Below, one piece after another: positions 52,507 through 62,500 of a stretch of DNA of 64,000 nucleotides. Position 1 is the first letter of the stretch, and each line of letters starts with the position of its first letter. This DNA is from Acridotheres tristis (taxonomy: Eukaryota; Chordata; Aves; Passeriformes; Sturnidae). The stretch lies in contig CM072892.1 of the NCBI GenBank assembly GCA_037013685.1, forward strand, positions 3,720,001-3,784,000. Direction: 5' to 3'. The notes beneath the pieces were generated by a model. It was not told the DNA's origin, did not search any database, and saw only the letters and a list, made by a program, of their open reading frames with translations. The position numbers and the translations under genes were made by a program.

Positions 52507-53073
52507 GTAGAAAACGAGACCAACATCCTGCAGGACGGCTCCCTGATCGACCTGTGCGGGGCCACGCTGCTGTGGAGGACGGCGGACGGGCTGCTGCACA
52601 CGCCCACGCAGAAACACATCGAGGCCCTGCGGCAGGAGATCAACGCGGCGCGGCCCCAGTGCCCCGTGGGCCTCAACACCTTGGCCTTCCCCAGCATCAA
52701 CCGCAAGGACGTGGTGGAGGAGAAGCAGCCCTGGGCCTACCTCAGCTGCGGCCACGTGCACGGCTACCACAACTGGGGCCACCGCAGCGACACGGAAGCC
52801 AACGAGCGCGAGTGCCCCATGTGCAGAACGGTGGGCCCTTACGTGCCGCTGTGGCTGGGCTGCGAGGCCGGCTTTTACGTGGACGCCGGGCCCCCCACGC
52901 ACGCCTTCACGCCCTGCGGACACGTGTGCTCCGAGAAGTCGGCCAAGTACTGGTCGCAGATCCCGCTGCCCCACGGCACTCACGCCTTCCACGCCGCCTG
53001 CCCCTTCTGCGCCGCGCAGCTCTGCGGCGAGCACAACTGCGTCAAGCTCATCTTTCAGGGCCCCGTCGACTGA
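52507..53073 (+). CDS. PELI2: PELI2 terminal coding exon 6 (residues 233-420, RING-like E3 domain, stop TGA)
   Basis: This exon has 567 bases including the stop and encodes 188 residues from VENETNILQDGSLIDLCGAT to KLIFQGPVD. It finishes the FHA wing and carries the catalytic RING-like domain, which recruits a ubiquitin-conjugating enzyme. The Cys/His zinc set is intact: C313 and H315/H317 in SCGHVHGYHNW, C335 and C338 in CPMC, C369/H371/C373 in PCGHVC, H389 in PHGTH, H394, and C397 and C400 in CPFC. The acceptor has a C/T-rich tract ending GCCCCCAG, with a plausible CTAAAC branch site near 52474-52479. With about 26 codons of exon 1, the total is 420, the size I recall for human PELI2. The exon is strikingly GC- and CpG-rich against its flanks, and its opposite strand therefore shows a long spurious frame. 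Confidence 0.98.
   Translation, partial: VENETNILQDGSLIDLCGATLLWRTADGLLHTPTQKHIEALRQEINAARPQCPVGLNTLAFPSINRKDVVEEKQPWAYLSCGHVHGYHNWGHRSDTEANERECPMCRTVGPYVPLWLGCEAGFYVDAGPPTHAFTPCGHVCSEKSAKYWSQIPLPHGTHAFHAACPFCAAQLCGEHNCVKLIFQGPVD
52507..53073. promoter_or_regulatory. CpG-island-like composition over the terminal exon
   Basis: The exon is dense in CpG (for example GAGCGCGAGTGC, GCCGCGCAGC, CGCCGGGC) while introns and 3' UTR around it are AT-rich and CpG-poor. The borders coincide closely with the coding borders. This may reflect codon-level GC3 bias, recombination-linked GC gain, or an intragenic CpG island. Confidence 0.6.
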
Positions 53074-53097
53074 AGGAAATCGTTTGGAAATGGCCAC

Positions 53098-53103
53098 AAT
53101 AAA
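53098..53103 (+). terminator. Stop-proximal AATAAA polyadenylation signal
   Basis: A canonical AATAAA begins 25 bases after the stop codon. It is followed at once by two long T-runs separated by GTTAG, giving the U/GU-rich downstream context a poly(A) site needs. Use would give an ultra-short 3' UTR. Confidence 0.35.
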
Positions 53104-53225
53104 AGTTTTTTTTTTTTTTGTTAGTTTTTTTTTTTTTTTCCTCCTCTTGTGACGGTTTACTGTGAAGATTTTTGCCACTAACTCTTTAGGTTATAACTTT
53201 TTTTATGATGTTGTTATTAATGAGA

Positions 53226-53251
53226 GGGGGTGGTAAGGGTGGGGATGGGGG
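53226..53251 (+). other. G-quadruplex motif in proximal 3' UTR
   Basis: Four G-runs of 5, 3, 4 and 5 are separated by loops of 6, 1 and 2 bases on the sense strand, about 150 bases after the stop. This satisfies the usual G3+N1-7 rule and would also exist in the mRNA. Confidence 0.7.
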
Positions 53252-53824
53252 AGATGGAGGGACCGTGGTGGAGTTGGGATGCATTGATACCTGGAACTTG
53301 ACAGATATCAGTGGTGTTGCATGCTCAAAAGCAGCATATTCATGGAGTCTTCTTGGTCAAATTGTAGTATATTTGTAATCTTTTTATTAGTACCCTGGAA
53401 CAGAAAAAGGTGTCTTAAACGATTTTTTTAAGCTAAGATTTTTTAATGGAAAGGTTTTTTCTTCTAAACTTTGACAAGCCTTTAAAACCTATTTTTCAAA
53501 TCTAGAAGGAACATACAGAATGTAACTGTCTTTAATTTGCAATATAATTTAACTTGAATAGTTTCTCAAGGAGCAAATGCAGAATGTGTGGACAACCATA
53601 GGTGAATGTTCACTAGAGATAATTGGATATGTAAGAGAAAAATTAGCTGCCTAAAGTGTAGAGAATAAAAGCTATTAAAATATCTATTATGGTATAACAC
53701 AGCTGGCCAAAAAGGCATCAGAGATTACTTGAAACTGAGGAAATCCTGTTTGCATTGATTTCCTTTCAGTGTAGTAGATATCCACTGGCTATTAGGTCTG
53801 GGAAATGGCTGATTATTTTCTGTC

Positions 53825-53846
53825 TTTTTTTTTTTTTTTTTTTTTT
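53825..53846. repeat. T22 homopolymer in 3' UTR
   Basis: An uninterrupted T run upstream of the first 3' UTR CR1 fragment. Confidence 0.85.
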
Positions 53847-53996
53847 CCATTTAACCTGCATCTGGTGAAACCACTTTACTCTTTTCCATCCTTAGCTCTG
53901 GGATTTAAGCTGATGTTCTGTGTATGTGTAGTCCAGCCTTTTTATTTCTGCTTTGCTTACCCGGCACCTTTGGGTGAGTGGAGGCCACAGATTCCC

Positions 53997-54110
53997 AAAA
54001 TGGTTTGGGTTGGAAGGGACCTTAAAGCTCATCTCATTCCACCCCCTGCCATGGGCAGGGACACCTCCCACTGTCCCAGGGGACAGCCACAGCTTCTCTG
54101 GGCACCCTGG
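53997..54110 (-). mobile_element. CR1 LINE 3'-end fragment (-) in the 3' UTR
   Basis: Reading on the + strand gives ATGGTTTGGGTTGGAAGGGA, then CACCCCCTGCCATGGGCAGG, CCCACTGTCCCAGG, and GCCACAGCTTCTCTGGGCAC. These match the antisense CR1 3' region, with a deletion relative to the copies at 59.7 and 61.4 kb. The terminal octamer is lost. Confidence 0.88.
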
Positions 54111-54304
54111 TGGAGCCAGAGACGTGTCCAGGCTTTACTGCAGTGTTGAAGGGGTGGTTTAGGTACAGCTGGTACAGAATTTATTTTACATAAACCTGAA
54201 TTCAGGAAAGCACTTAGTCTGTGTTTAAATATAAGCCCACGGCTGGGACAGTTTGGATTCTCAAGAGCTTCAGTGCGTTGCCGTTATTTGCTGTTGTGTT
54301 TTTA

Positions 54305-54310
54305 AATAAA
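54305..54310 (+). terminator. AATAAA signal in 3' UTR
   Basis: A canonical hexamer lies in an A-rich context (AATAAAATAAAA). The A-rich surroundings could also cause internal oligo-dT priming, so cDNA ends here would need care. Confidence 0.3.
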
Positions 54311-54906
54311 ATAAAAAAAAGCGATTTTAAATAAGTTATTTTTTAAGCTCACTTTAAAGCATTTTCACTAGAAGGGAGAGCATCATTTCCAGTTCAGCTG
54401 AGCATTTTTGTTCACTTTTCAACTTGCTGCCATCTGTCACCTTTTCTTTTGCAGATTGAGTTGTGTTTGTATCTCTTTTTTTTTCCCCCAAATGTTTGCA
54501 AATCAAACAACATTCAAATGTAATCAAATATATGCACCAGGGTGGTACATCTGAAGTGGATCACTTGAAATTCGTGACTTTTTAAGAGAGCTGATAAATG
54601 TTTACTATGGAAATAATTAAATCAGAATTTCATATGAGGTGTACCCTGCCCACTGTTAGGCTCATTTCATGCAGAATGATAACACTTTGATTTGTGGGTT
54701 TTTTTCTTTATGCTTTCTGTACTCTTGGTATCTGAGGTATCAATCTATCCATGTTTTTAAAAAAAAAAAAAAAGAATTTGGGAGGAAATCTATAACATCT
54801 CTAGATGAAATGGATCATTCAAGCTCAGTTCTGTTTAATCAACTATAGCTTTTTGCTATATTTGTGCCCTTTGTATAAATATATAATTTATATGATTTTA
54901 ATATAT

Positions 54907-54924
54907 TCTGTATATATATATACT
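54907..54924. repeat. Short (TA) repeat in AT-rich 3' UTR
   Basis: A run of TA units (GTATATATATATAC) within a strongly AT-rich section containing several ATATAA words. Confidence 0.6.
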
Positions 54925-55929
54925 TGAATTGGCCTGTTCATATTTTGGTTGTAAAATTGTTTTATAGTTAACCTTATAAACATTTTACATGTCCCTTGCC
55001 AATGGTGATGGGATGGACTTTGTCTGCTGCTGTTTTTAATATAATTTTGCTGTATACATGTTCAGCATTTTAATTATTTGAAAATAGCTTTACTTTTCTT
55101 TTTATGCTTTTGCTGTTAAAAAAAATATATATAACTCTGCAGCATTTTTTATCTAGAAACCCCAAACTGTACAGTTTTTTTGTCCCACTCAGTGACTGGA
55201 AACAGGATAAACCTTGTTAACCTACAACTCTATGCTTCTTCCTAGTGCCTTTTCAAAGAGATCCTCTTGTGATTTCCATATTCCAAGTCCTCACTCCCAC
55301 AAGGCAACCTTGTGGCTCATCTCCACAGAGAGTGGCAGCCCAGCCCAGGTGGGCCAGGAACACCTTTGGCCTTCTGTGCAGGTTCCTCAGATGCCAAGTG
55401 CAGCCTCATTCCTGGCTAGCAGATACCTCACCTGGACAGGTGACCTCACTCCCCTTCCCTGCTGGACTCTGCAAGGCTTCACCTGCTGCTTGAAGAGATG
55501 TTGGGACTCACCTGTGGGAGCTGCTCCTGCCTGCATTCAGGCCCTGGGGCTCTGTGTGTGCCATTGCCAGCTCTGCTGGCAGCCCTGGGGCTGAGCTGAG
55601 CAGGGTGTGCACATGGTGCTGTCTCCTCTGACCCAGCTCCCTCCCCCGTCTGCTTGACTCCTTCCCTTCACTGGTGCAGTTTAATTGCTGCTTCAGGGCT
55701 TCATCTCCCTCCTGTTCCCTGTGGAAAGAGAATGTATGCTGTTGGAGGAATCCTCACTGGAAACAGCACATCATCAGGCTTGCTGTGTTTGCCTTGTGTG
55801 AAGCAGAACGCTGGATAATGGTTGGTATCCAAGGGAAGTGTCTGTTTGAAACTGTTTAAACAAGATTTTTTTTTTTTTCTTCTTTTGCTGTCAGCAGTTC
55901 TGTATAACACAAGGAATACTGCAGGAAGG

Positions 55930-56440
55930 AAAACTCTCAGAATTCCAGAACTGGCAAGGCTGGAAGCGACCACAGGGGCTCATCTGGTCCCACCTCCCTG
56001 CTCAAGAAGGGCCAGCGTGCAGCACAGGGCACAGGATTGTGTCCAGATGGCTCTGGAATGTCCCCAGTGAGGGACACTCCACCCTCTCTGGTCTCAGTGC
56101 TCAGTCACTGCACAGGGAAGTTCTTCCTCATGGTCAGGTGGAATTGTGGCATCAGTTCCTGCTCGTTCCTCTTGTCCCACAGAGCAGAGCCTGGTCCATC
56201 CTCTCGGCACCCCCCTTTAGATGTTCATACACACTGATGAGGTCTCTTCTCGGGGCTGAACATTCCCAGCTCCTTCAGCCTTTCCTCCACTCCCTTCATC
56301 CTTGTGGGAGGATTTGCCCTCTGCTGTTCCTGCTCCAGCATCTCCGTGTCCCTCCTGTCCTGAGGAGCCCAGAACTGGGCACAGCACTCTGGGTGTGCCT
56401 CAGCAGGGCAGGATTCTTTTCTGGGAAGCAATTTTCCAAA
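55930..56440 (-). mobile_element. CR1 LINE fragment (-), about 500 bases, in the 3' UTR
   Basis: On the + strand it reads through CTGGAAGCGACCACAGGGGC, a CTCCACCCTCTCTGGTC segment, AAGTTCTTCCTCATGGTCAG, GATGAGGTCTCTTCTCGGGG, TCCAGCATCTCCGTGTCCCT and CAGAACTGGGCACAGCACTC. This is the familiar antisense sequence from the 3' part of bird CR1. It is diverged and carries no useful open frame. Confidence 0.88.
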
Positions 56441-58298
56441 GTTTGTATGGAATTCAGGGACTTTGCTGTTCAAATCAAGGGTCAGTCCCGCAGAGCTGGA
56501 TTTGCTGGGGAGGCAGAAGAGTTTGTAACATGATTTTCCTCAACCCCTGCTCTGGTGAAATGATGGAGCATTCAGCTCTAAGCCCTCACCTTCCCTCGGC
56601 TCCATAAACGGCTCCTGTGCTCTGGTACCTCGATAGGAGAAAGGAGTTTGTGGATAAATAAAACTGGAGTCAGTAAACTTGAGAACTACCCTCAAGTTCA
56701 TTCATTATTTCAGTGTTATGATGTTCTTTGCATTCCATTTCCACTGCTGGCACTGTATTCCACAAGGATTTTTCATCACCTGTTACTGTTGATTCTCTTT
56801 GAATGCCTCAAAAGCAGCTTTGACTGAATAACTTAGAACCAAAAGTTTTTTTCTAGTCTTGATTTTTTTTTTTTTTTTTTTTAAGATTATATCTGTCATA
56901 TCCATGCACGCTGGAGCTGGAACACTTCCTTTTTTCCTGGCAGCTTTTTGGGAGTACACTGAAGTCTAAATAAAATGAGTGGTGAATGCTGTTCTTACTG
57001 GGAATTACTGTCCAGTTAAACAGGAGAGCTCACACAACACTGTTTTGCTCATTAATTTTTTTCAATTTTTTTTTTTTCAGTTTAAGGAGAATATTTTTTT
57101 TCCATTTTGAGGGTGGGAGTGGGGATCAGAAGAGATGAAAGCCATGGTTGAGCTGGTTCCAGTAGGGACAGATCCACCTTGCAGCAAAGATGTTCCAGGA
57201 ACTGCTTGGAAATGTGGCTGGAGCTGTTCTGCTTTCAGTCCTCATCCGTGCTCTGAAAAGGATTCTCCTCAGTTTTTTGGGAAGTTCTGGGATGCCATGG
57301 AAAGCCTGTGACCTTCCCACTGAGACACTCCTTGGTCTTTTAATGAGCAGTTCCTGGAATTTGAGGGTTTGGCTTCAGAACCTGAGTGAGGAGCCAGAGA
57401 TGCTGAGTGTGTCATAGTGGGAAACTGCAACGGAACTGTGAACAGAACTGAATTAGATTTTAGTGTTCACACCACTCATAGGAAATCTGGTTTGGCTGTG
57501 GTCACTCTCCCTTTAGTGTTCTTACAGTAGCTGGTGGCTTCCTCACCATTTTTTTCATTCTTCTGGAAGTGGAAGGAAACTTCCTTAAGATCATAATGTT
57601 TCTGTTTCTTCATCCCACAGTCTTAACACTTCCCTGGGGTTGGAGAACCATTGGTAGGGACCTGGCTGTGGTGAAGACTTGGCAGGCATTTAAATCCATT
57701 TTTTAGCCTTGTAGGAAAACTGACCTGGCTCTTCCTTTTCATTTCCTCGGTTTTTCACCCTCCTGTGAGTCCTTGGCTCCTCATTTTCTGTTTATCCACA
57801 CAGTTGCAGGTACACAAATAAATACATCTTGGAAGGAAAACAAAACACAGCCTGGGCTTGCAGTGTCTTTTTGCAGATTTTTCTCGTTATTCTGGGTTTT
57901 CTAAGCACTCATCACAAGTCTGCACATGGTGTTGTGAGGGAAAAGGACAAACATAGAAGGTAAGGCTGGTTTTGGGGGGTGGGGGGTGGAGAGGAAGTAG
58001 TTTCTAGGATGGAGTCACAGTGGCTCTGCAAACTGTGTCCCACTGAGTGCAGTGGACACTGGATCTGGGAAGAGCAGTGGAGTGACCCTGGACAGGCAGT
58101 AAAGATGGAATTTGACTGCCTGAGCTGCTCAGTTTGGTTTATTGGCAGCAGAACAAAAACAGGAGCAGCTTGGACACCCAAACACCAGAAAAAAAAAAAC
58201 CCAGTGTCTGTCCAGATTCCCTCACTGAGAGCATATTTATACTTCCCTGGTGGCCAAGCCAGTCTCAAGTCACGTCAAGTCCCTCCTGCTGCTGTCCT

Positions 58299-58323
58299 GG
58301 GGATTGGGGATTGGGGATTGGGG
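58299..58323 (+). other. Perfect four-run G-quadruplex repeat (GGGGATT)n
   Basis: Four G4 runs are separated by identical ATT loops, a 7-base tandem repeat of 3.6 units. This is the same geometry as telomeric G4 DNA. It lies on the sense strand near the probable 3' UTR end. Confidence 0.85.
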
Positions 58324-58704
58324 ATGGCTCTGCCCTTGGATTGCATCCACCATGGAGAGCCCTTGGAAAGCAGCAGAGCTGTAGGAAAAGCCTCTCCCAC
58401 AGCGAGCCCTGGGTGATGGAGGGCTGATGTTTACCTTAAAAACAGTGTGAGCAGCTGTTCAACTTCTGGGTATATTTGTAAAATCGGTCTTTTTATACGC
58501 CGTGTGAAATGGACTGGAATAATTTCTTTTGCTGTTGTACCTGTGGAAGTACAAGCCATTTTACAGGAAAAAAAAAAAAACAACTATAAAACAAATTAAA
58601 ATACTATCTCAGTATTGTCACTGACTCCTTCAGTTTATTTTCCCTGCTGGTTGGTTGTCAGAGCTTGACTTTAATTTGCAAAAAAACATATAAACAACTT
58701 CAGA

Positions 58705-58710
58705 AATAAA
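58705..58710 (+). terminator. PELI2: AATAAA, candidate distal PELI2 poly(A) signal
   Basis: A canonical hexamer in GAAATAAATGG is followed by a T-rich stretch (TTTCTTTTACTCTTTC) that could serve as the downstream element. It is chosen as the likely gene end because clearly repeat-rich intergenic sequence follows. Another AATAAA occurs at 58915-58920. Confidence 0.3.
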
Positions 58711-59480
58711 TGGTTTCTTTTACTCTTTCATCCCCTTTCTACTCAGCAAACAAAACCCGAAGTGTTTGATTGAGGATTCTTAAATATTGGAGGTAGTGGA
58801 GAATATTTGGGTGTGAGTGCTCTGGAATTTCAGTGAATTCCCTTCCCTGATTTTTAAATTGAACTGTTTGTTTTCAGTGCCAGCTGCCTTCTTGCAGTGT
58901 TAACGTAATTGCTAAATAAAAGCAATTTCCAGGAATAATATGCTTTGTGACTCTTAAAATTAATTTCCATAATGGGAATTCAGTGGTTTGTTTTCCATCT
59001 GTGTATTCTGTATCCCTTTTTTGCAGGTGGCCCCCATGAGTACAGGAGCTTCATTTTTTAAAAGGAGCTAAAATGAATTGTCAGGTTTTTTTCAGGACTT
59101 GGGAAAAAAAGCGTTGGCATGAGCACGGGGAAGGGAAATAAAGATATCTGCTGTGTTTTCTAGATGTGGTCACCTGCCAGCTGGCTCTTGTGCTTCCATG
59201 GAAGTCAAGAGTGCTAAATCCTTTCCAGAGAAGATGCTCCTGGCTGAGTGGGAAGCTTTGGGATGTTTGGGTGTAACTGTTCCCACCTCTCAACAAAAGA
59301 ATGGGATTTTCCTGTGGGATTTCTGTGTCCAGCTTCACTCCAGGACTCCGTAAATTCACTCCTAATGGCATGGATGTGGTCCTGGTGGATTCCTGGGCTG
59401 GAATTCTGTGCTTGGAGAAAGTGCACAGGGGAGCAGAGGCAGGCAGGGCCCTGCTGGTTTGAAAGGGTTGAAGGCTGTAG

Positions 59481-59541
59481 GGTGGGGTTGGAATGAGATG
59501 ATCTTTGGGGTCCTTTCCAACCCAAACCATCCCAGGATTCT
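59481..59541 (+). mobile_element. CR1 LINE 3'-end fragment (+)
   Basis: GGTGGGGTTGGAATGAGATG, a GATCTTTGGGGTCCTTTCC segment and AACCCAAACCATCCCAGGAT form the sense CR1 3' terminus. It is the only clear + strand CR1 copy in the 3' flank. Confidence 0.85.
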
Positions 59542-59734
59542 AAGGCAGCCTCAAAGCAGGGAACGTGAGGGAGGGAGAAGTTTCTGCTGCTCCTCAGAGG
59601 AGAGGGAAGAGCCTCGAGGCAGGAACAAAAGCTGGGAGGGAGGAACCAGGAGAGGTCAGAGCTGAGGTGCTGCTGCTGTAGCCCCAGCCTGGGGAGAGGG
59701 TGAGGATGTGTTTGATCTTCATGTGGAATTAGGG

Positions 59735-60112
59735 AATCACTCATCTAATTCCACCCCCTGCCATGGGCAGGGACACCTTCCACTATCCCAGGGTGCTCCA
59801 AGCCCTGTCCAGCCTGGCCTTGGACACTTCCAGGGATCCAGGGGCAGCCACAGCTTCTCTGTGCACCTTGTGCCAGGGGGTCCTCACCCTCACAGGGAGG
59901 AATTCCCAGTTCCCAATATCCCATCCATCCCTGCCCTCTGGCAGTGGGAAGCCATTCCCTGTGTCCTGTCCCTCCATCCCTTGTCCCCAGTCCCTCTCCA
60001 GCTCTCCTGGAGCCCCTTTAGGCTCTGCCAGGGGCTCTGAGCTCTCCCTGGATCCTTCTCCTCTCCAGGAGAACACTCCCAGCTCTCCCAGCCTGGCTCC
60101 AGAGCAGCAGAA
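59735..60112 (-). mobile_element. CR1 LINE 3' fragment (-)
   Basis: The + strand reads CCACCCCCTGCCATGGGCAG, CAAGCCCTGTCCAGCCTGGC, GACACTTCCAGGGATCCAGG, TCCCATCCATCCCTGCCCTC and GCCATTCCCTGTGTCCTGTC. This is the antisense of a CR1 subfamily very common in songbirds. It closely matches the copy at 61359-61658 but extends further 5' in CR1 terms (to the CCAGCTCTCCCAGCCTGGCT segment). Confidence 0.9.
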
Positions 60113-61358
60113 ATGTCCCAGCTCCTGTCCTACAGCAATCCTCAGTACCCCTCAGGACTGACCCTCTGTGAGCTTGTTATGCAGACTGTGTGGATTTTGT
60201 ATCAATTCTGTGACAGGTTTGTTTTTTAATTGAAACCTTCAGCTTTCAGCCTGTTCTCCATTCATTTTAAGCAAGACAACAGAACCACACATCATCCTAA
60301 TGATCCCCTTCCCTTCCTGCTTTTCTCCTCATCCCTCCAGCTCCCTGATTAAAGATATTGTGGTCCTTTTTTTTTTTCACTCCTCTCTGAAGGATGCATC
60401 GATTCCTATCTGTGTTACCTGGCTGTAAAATTTCACTACTTACTCACTGCAGCTTGTGCTGCTGGGAAATCATCTTTGTGAGAGGTTTCCAGGGCATCTG
60501 TGACTCCTGCTTTTCTTTGCCTTTCAAGGCATGCCTGTATGGATGCATATTTTTAGGAGGAACTTCTTAAGAAATCTCTTTCATGTAAAAATAAGACAGA
60601 CAGAAGTTTGACAGAGGAGTCTGAGCCTGATAGTTCTTTTCTTTTCCACTTGCTGAAATCTCCTGTCTGAAGACAGGCTTGAGATGAGAAAAGACTTCAC
60701 AGCAGAAAGGAGTTCAGTAGAACCCCAGTTATATCAGGGCTTAAAATCTTAGATGTGCCTGTAGAGAATTAAATAATTATATATGCAAAGAAATACTCTC
60801 TGGGGAGTATTGGCCTTAAATGCTGTCTTTGTAAAGGAGTCTGCAAAGCCTGGCCTTTAAACTGAGCCAAAATCTGCTAATTCTGGTAGGAATTGTCCTC
60901 TGCAAGGACAGAAAGGGAGCCAGGGAGCAGGAATGGGATGTGCTGCTGCCCATGCAGGTGGGATTCTGGGTTTCCTCAGCGATGGTCTGTGTGTCCCTGC
61001 CAGGCTGCTGGGATCCAGCTGTGGCTCTGCACAGCCAGCTGTGTTAGCAGGGACAGGAGGCACAGCCCCAAGGGGGACAGGATTTGGGCAAAGGCCACAA
61101 ATCCAGCTCAGCTGGGCAGGGAGAGCAGGGAGCAACTTCTGGCACATCTTGGGTCTGTGGAGCATCCCCTCCCGTCTTTATTTCTCCCTGATTAAATGGG
61201 AGTGAGGAGCCAGGGAAGGGAGAAGGGGCCAGAGTAATCCCCCTGAGCAGAGGGTCCAGATGAGGATTAAGCTGAGCTTTGTCCAAACTCTGTCTGCACA
61301 CAGGGAGTCTGTTCTGGCTTTAGATGTGGTTTAGCAAACCTTACCCATGGCCTGGAGA

Positions 61359-61658
61359 AATCATGGAATGGTTTGGATTGGAAGTGACCTCAAGGATCAT
61401 CTCATTCCAACCCCTGCCATGGGCAGGGACACCTGCCACTATCCCAGGCTGCTCCAAGCCCTGTCCAGCCTGGCCTTGGACACTTCCAGGGATCCAGGGG
61501 CAGCCACAGCTGCTCTGGGCACCCTGTGCCAGGGCCTCCTCACCCTCATAGCCTGGAATTCCTTCCCAATATCCCATCCATCCCTGCCCTCTGGCAGTGG
61601 AAGCCATTCCCTGTGTCCTGTCCCTCCGTCCCTTATCCAAAGTCCTTTTCCAGCTCTC
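61359..61658 (-). mobile_element. CR1 LINE 3' fragment (-)
   Basis: It begins AATCATGGAATGGTTTGGAT and follows the same order as the copy at 59735-60112 through GCAGCCACAGCTGCTCTGGG and TCCCATCCATCCCTGCCCTC to TCCCTCCGTCCC. It is a separate insertion in the same orientation. Confidence 0.92.
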
Positions 61659-62046
61659 AGTGGCAGAAAGGCACCAAGGGCTTCTGCCTCACCCATCCCA
61701 TGTCATGGAAGCTGCATGGGCACCTAAAGCCAAAAAAATTCATCTTTCCCAGGAGGGCAGGTTTGACTTCTGGCTTTTCCCTGCTCCACCCTTGTGTTGG
61801 ATCTTTTTCATTTCTCCTTTTCTCCCAGAGAATAGGAACTACAGGGTTACCTGGCACTGCCTGAAACTATTTGAGATTTTTGTAAAAAATAAAAAAAACC
61901 CCTAGCTTTTCACTCCCTGCAAGCAGATAGTAAACATGTCCCTTTTTCAGTTCTCTGCAGAATCCAGTGTCTTCCTTCAGGTATTTGTTCTTCCTTCACC
62001 CTCTGGGTGCTCCCAGGAGTGTTGTCCCTTTGGCAGGATCTGTTTT

Positions 62047-62082
62047 CTCCCTTCCTTCCCTCCCTCCCTTCCCATCAGGATA
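62047..62082. repeat. CCTT/CCCT polypyrimidine tract
   Basis: About 36 bases of CCTT and CCCT units with no purine except at the edges. Confidence 0.8.
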
Positions 62083-62500
62083 CACCACCCCAGTCCTGGA
62101 ATCCTCTGGCTGGGCTCTTGGTATGGAGATCCTCCTGCCTTTCCCTTGGCTGAGAGAGCTGTGCTGGCAGCAGAGCCACCCCCTCCTCAGGAGCAGGGCC
62201 AGGAGGGTCCCTCCCAGCCAGATCAGGAGCTTTGGGGGATTTGGGTGCCTCTAACCCAGCGTGTCTCGACAGCCAGGAGCCTCGAGTGCAGGGAGCAGGG
62301 AGTTTTCCAAGCAGTCCCTGGAGCAGCTGGGAAATCTTTCCTCCCCAGCACAATTGTGGGACAGATGTTGGTGCTCGCCGTGGTGACCTGCAGGATCCTG
62401 AGCTCGTGGACAGAGAGTGGTGACAGTGAATTCCTTCCCACTGTGACAGTCCCCACTCCATTTTAGCTTTTATGTTTCTCAGAGTCTTTGCTGCTTAGTG

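Larger units (their letters stand above)
1..58730 (+). other. PELI2: PELI2 gene, 5'-truncated by the window edge
   Basis: The gene extent is defined by five coding exons whose joined translation follows Pellino-2 from residue 27 to the stop at residue 420. Pellinos are cytoplasmic E3 ligases that dock onto phosphorylated IRAK kinases through an FHA domain and attach ubiquitin chains through a C-terminal RING-like domain, downstream of Toll-like and IL-1 receptors. Pellino-2 rather than Pellino-1 is chosen from paralog-specific residues: VISTPQASK in exon 2, CGDVYTLRETRS in exon 5, and INRKDVVEEKQPWAYLSCG and the HRSDTEANEREC stretch in exon 6. The promoter, 5' UTR and first coding exon are not in the window. 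The 3' limit is an estimate from AATAAA signals and general 3' UTR length and could be wrong by more than 1 kb. Confidence 0.93.
53074..58730 (+). other. PELI2: PELI2 3' UTR (end uncertain)
   Basis: AT-rich sequence follows the TGA with no further coding exon. Candidate AATAAA signals are at 53098-53103, 53664-53669, 54305-54310, 56657-56662, 56969-56974 and 58705-58710. From memory, mammalian PELI2 has a 3' UTR of several kilobases. Allowing for two CR1 insertions, an end near 58.6-58.7 kb is reasonable but not shown. The 54.3-55.2 kb part is unique, very AT-rich and looks like typical conserved 3' UTR sequence. Confidence 0.5.

Noticed and set aside
52452..53102. 216-codon + strand frame overlapping exon 6
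   Set aside because: It is out of frame with the clear Pellino-2 translation, and its Arg/Pro/Ala-rich product is typical of a shifted GC-rich frame.
52474..53178. 234-codon open frame on the - strand opposite exon 6
   Set aside because: It is the shadow of a GC-rich coding exon: stop codons are rare on the opposite strand. It has no family resemblance, is Ala/Val/Arg-rich, and starts in the poly-T/A tract beyond the stop codon.
57974..57986. Two G6 runs separated by T, considered as a G-quadruplex
   Set aside because: Only two long runs plus a trailing GG are present; it does not meet the four-run rule without splitting runs, so it is weaker than the two reported motifs.
59214..60161. Several 100-176-codon frames in the 3' flank
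   Set aside because: They run through CR1 fragments (59481-59541 and 59735-60112), which are pyrimidine- or purine-biased and stop-poor; none matches the CR1 proteins in frame.
61936..62466. 176-codon + strand frame in the 3' flank
   Set aside because: It is a Pro/Ser-rich chance frame that includes the CCTT tract and shows no domain.
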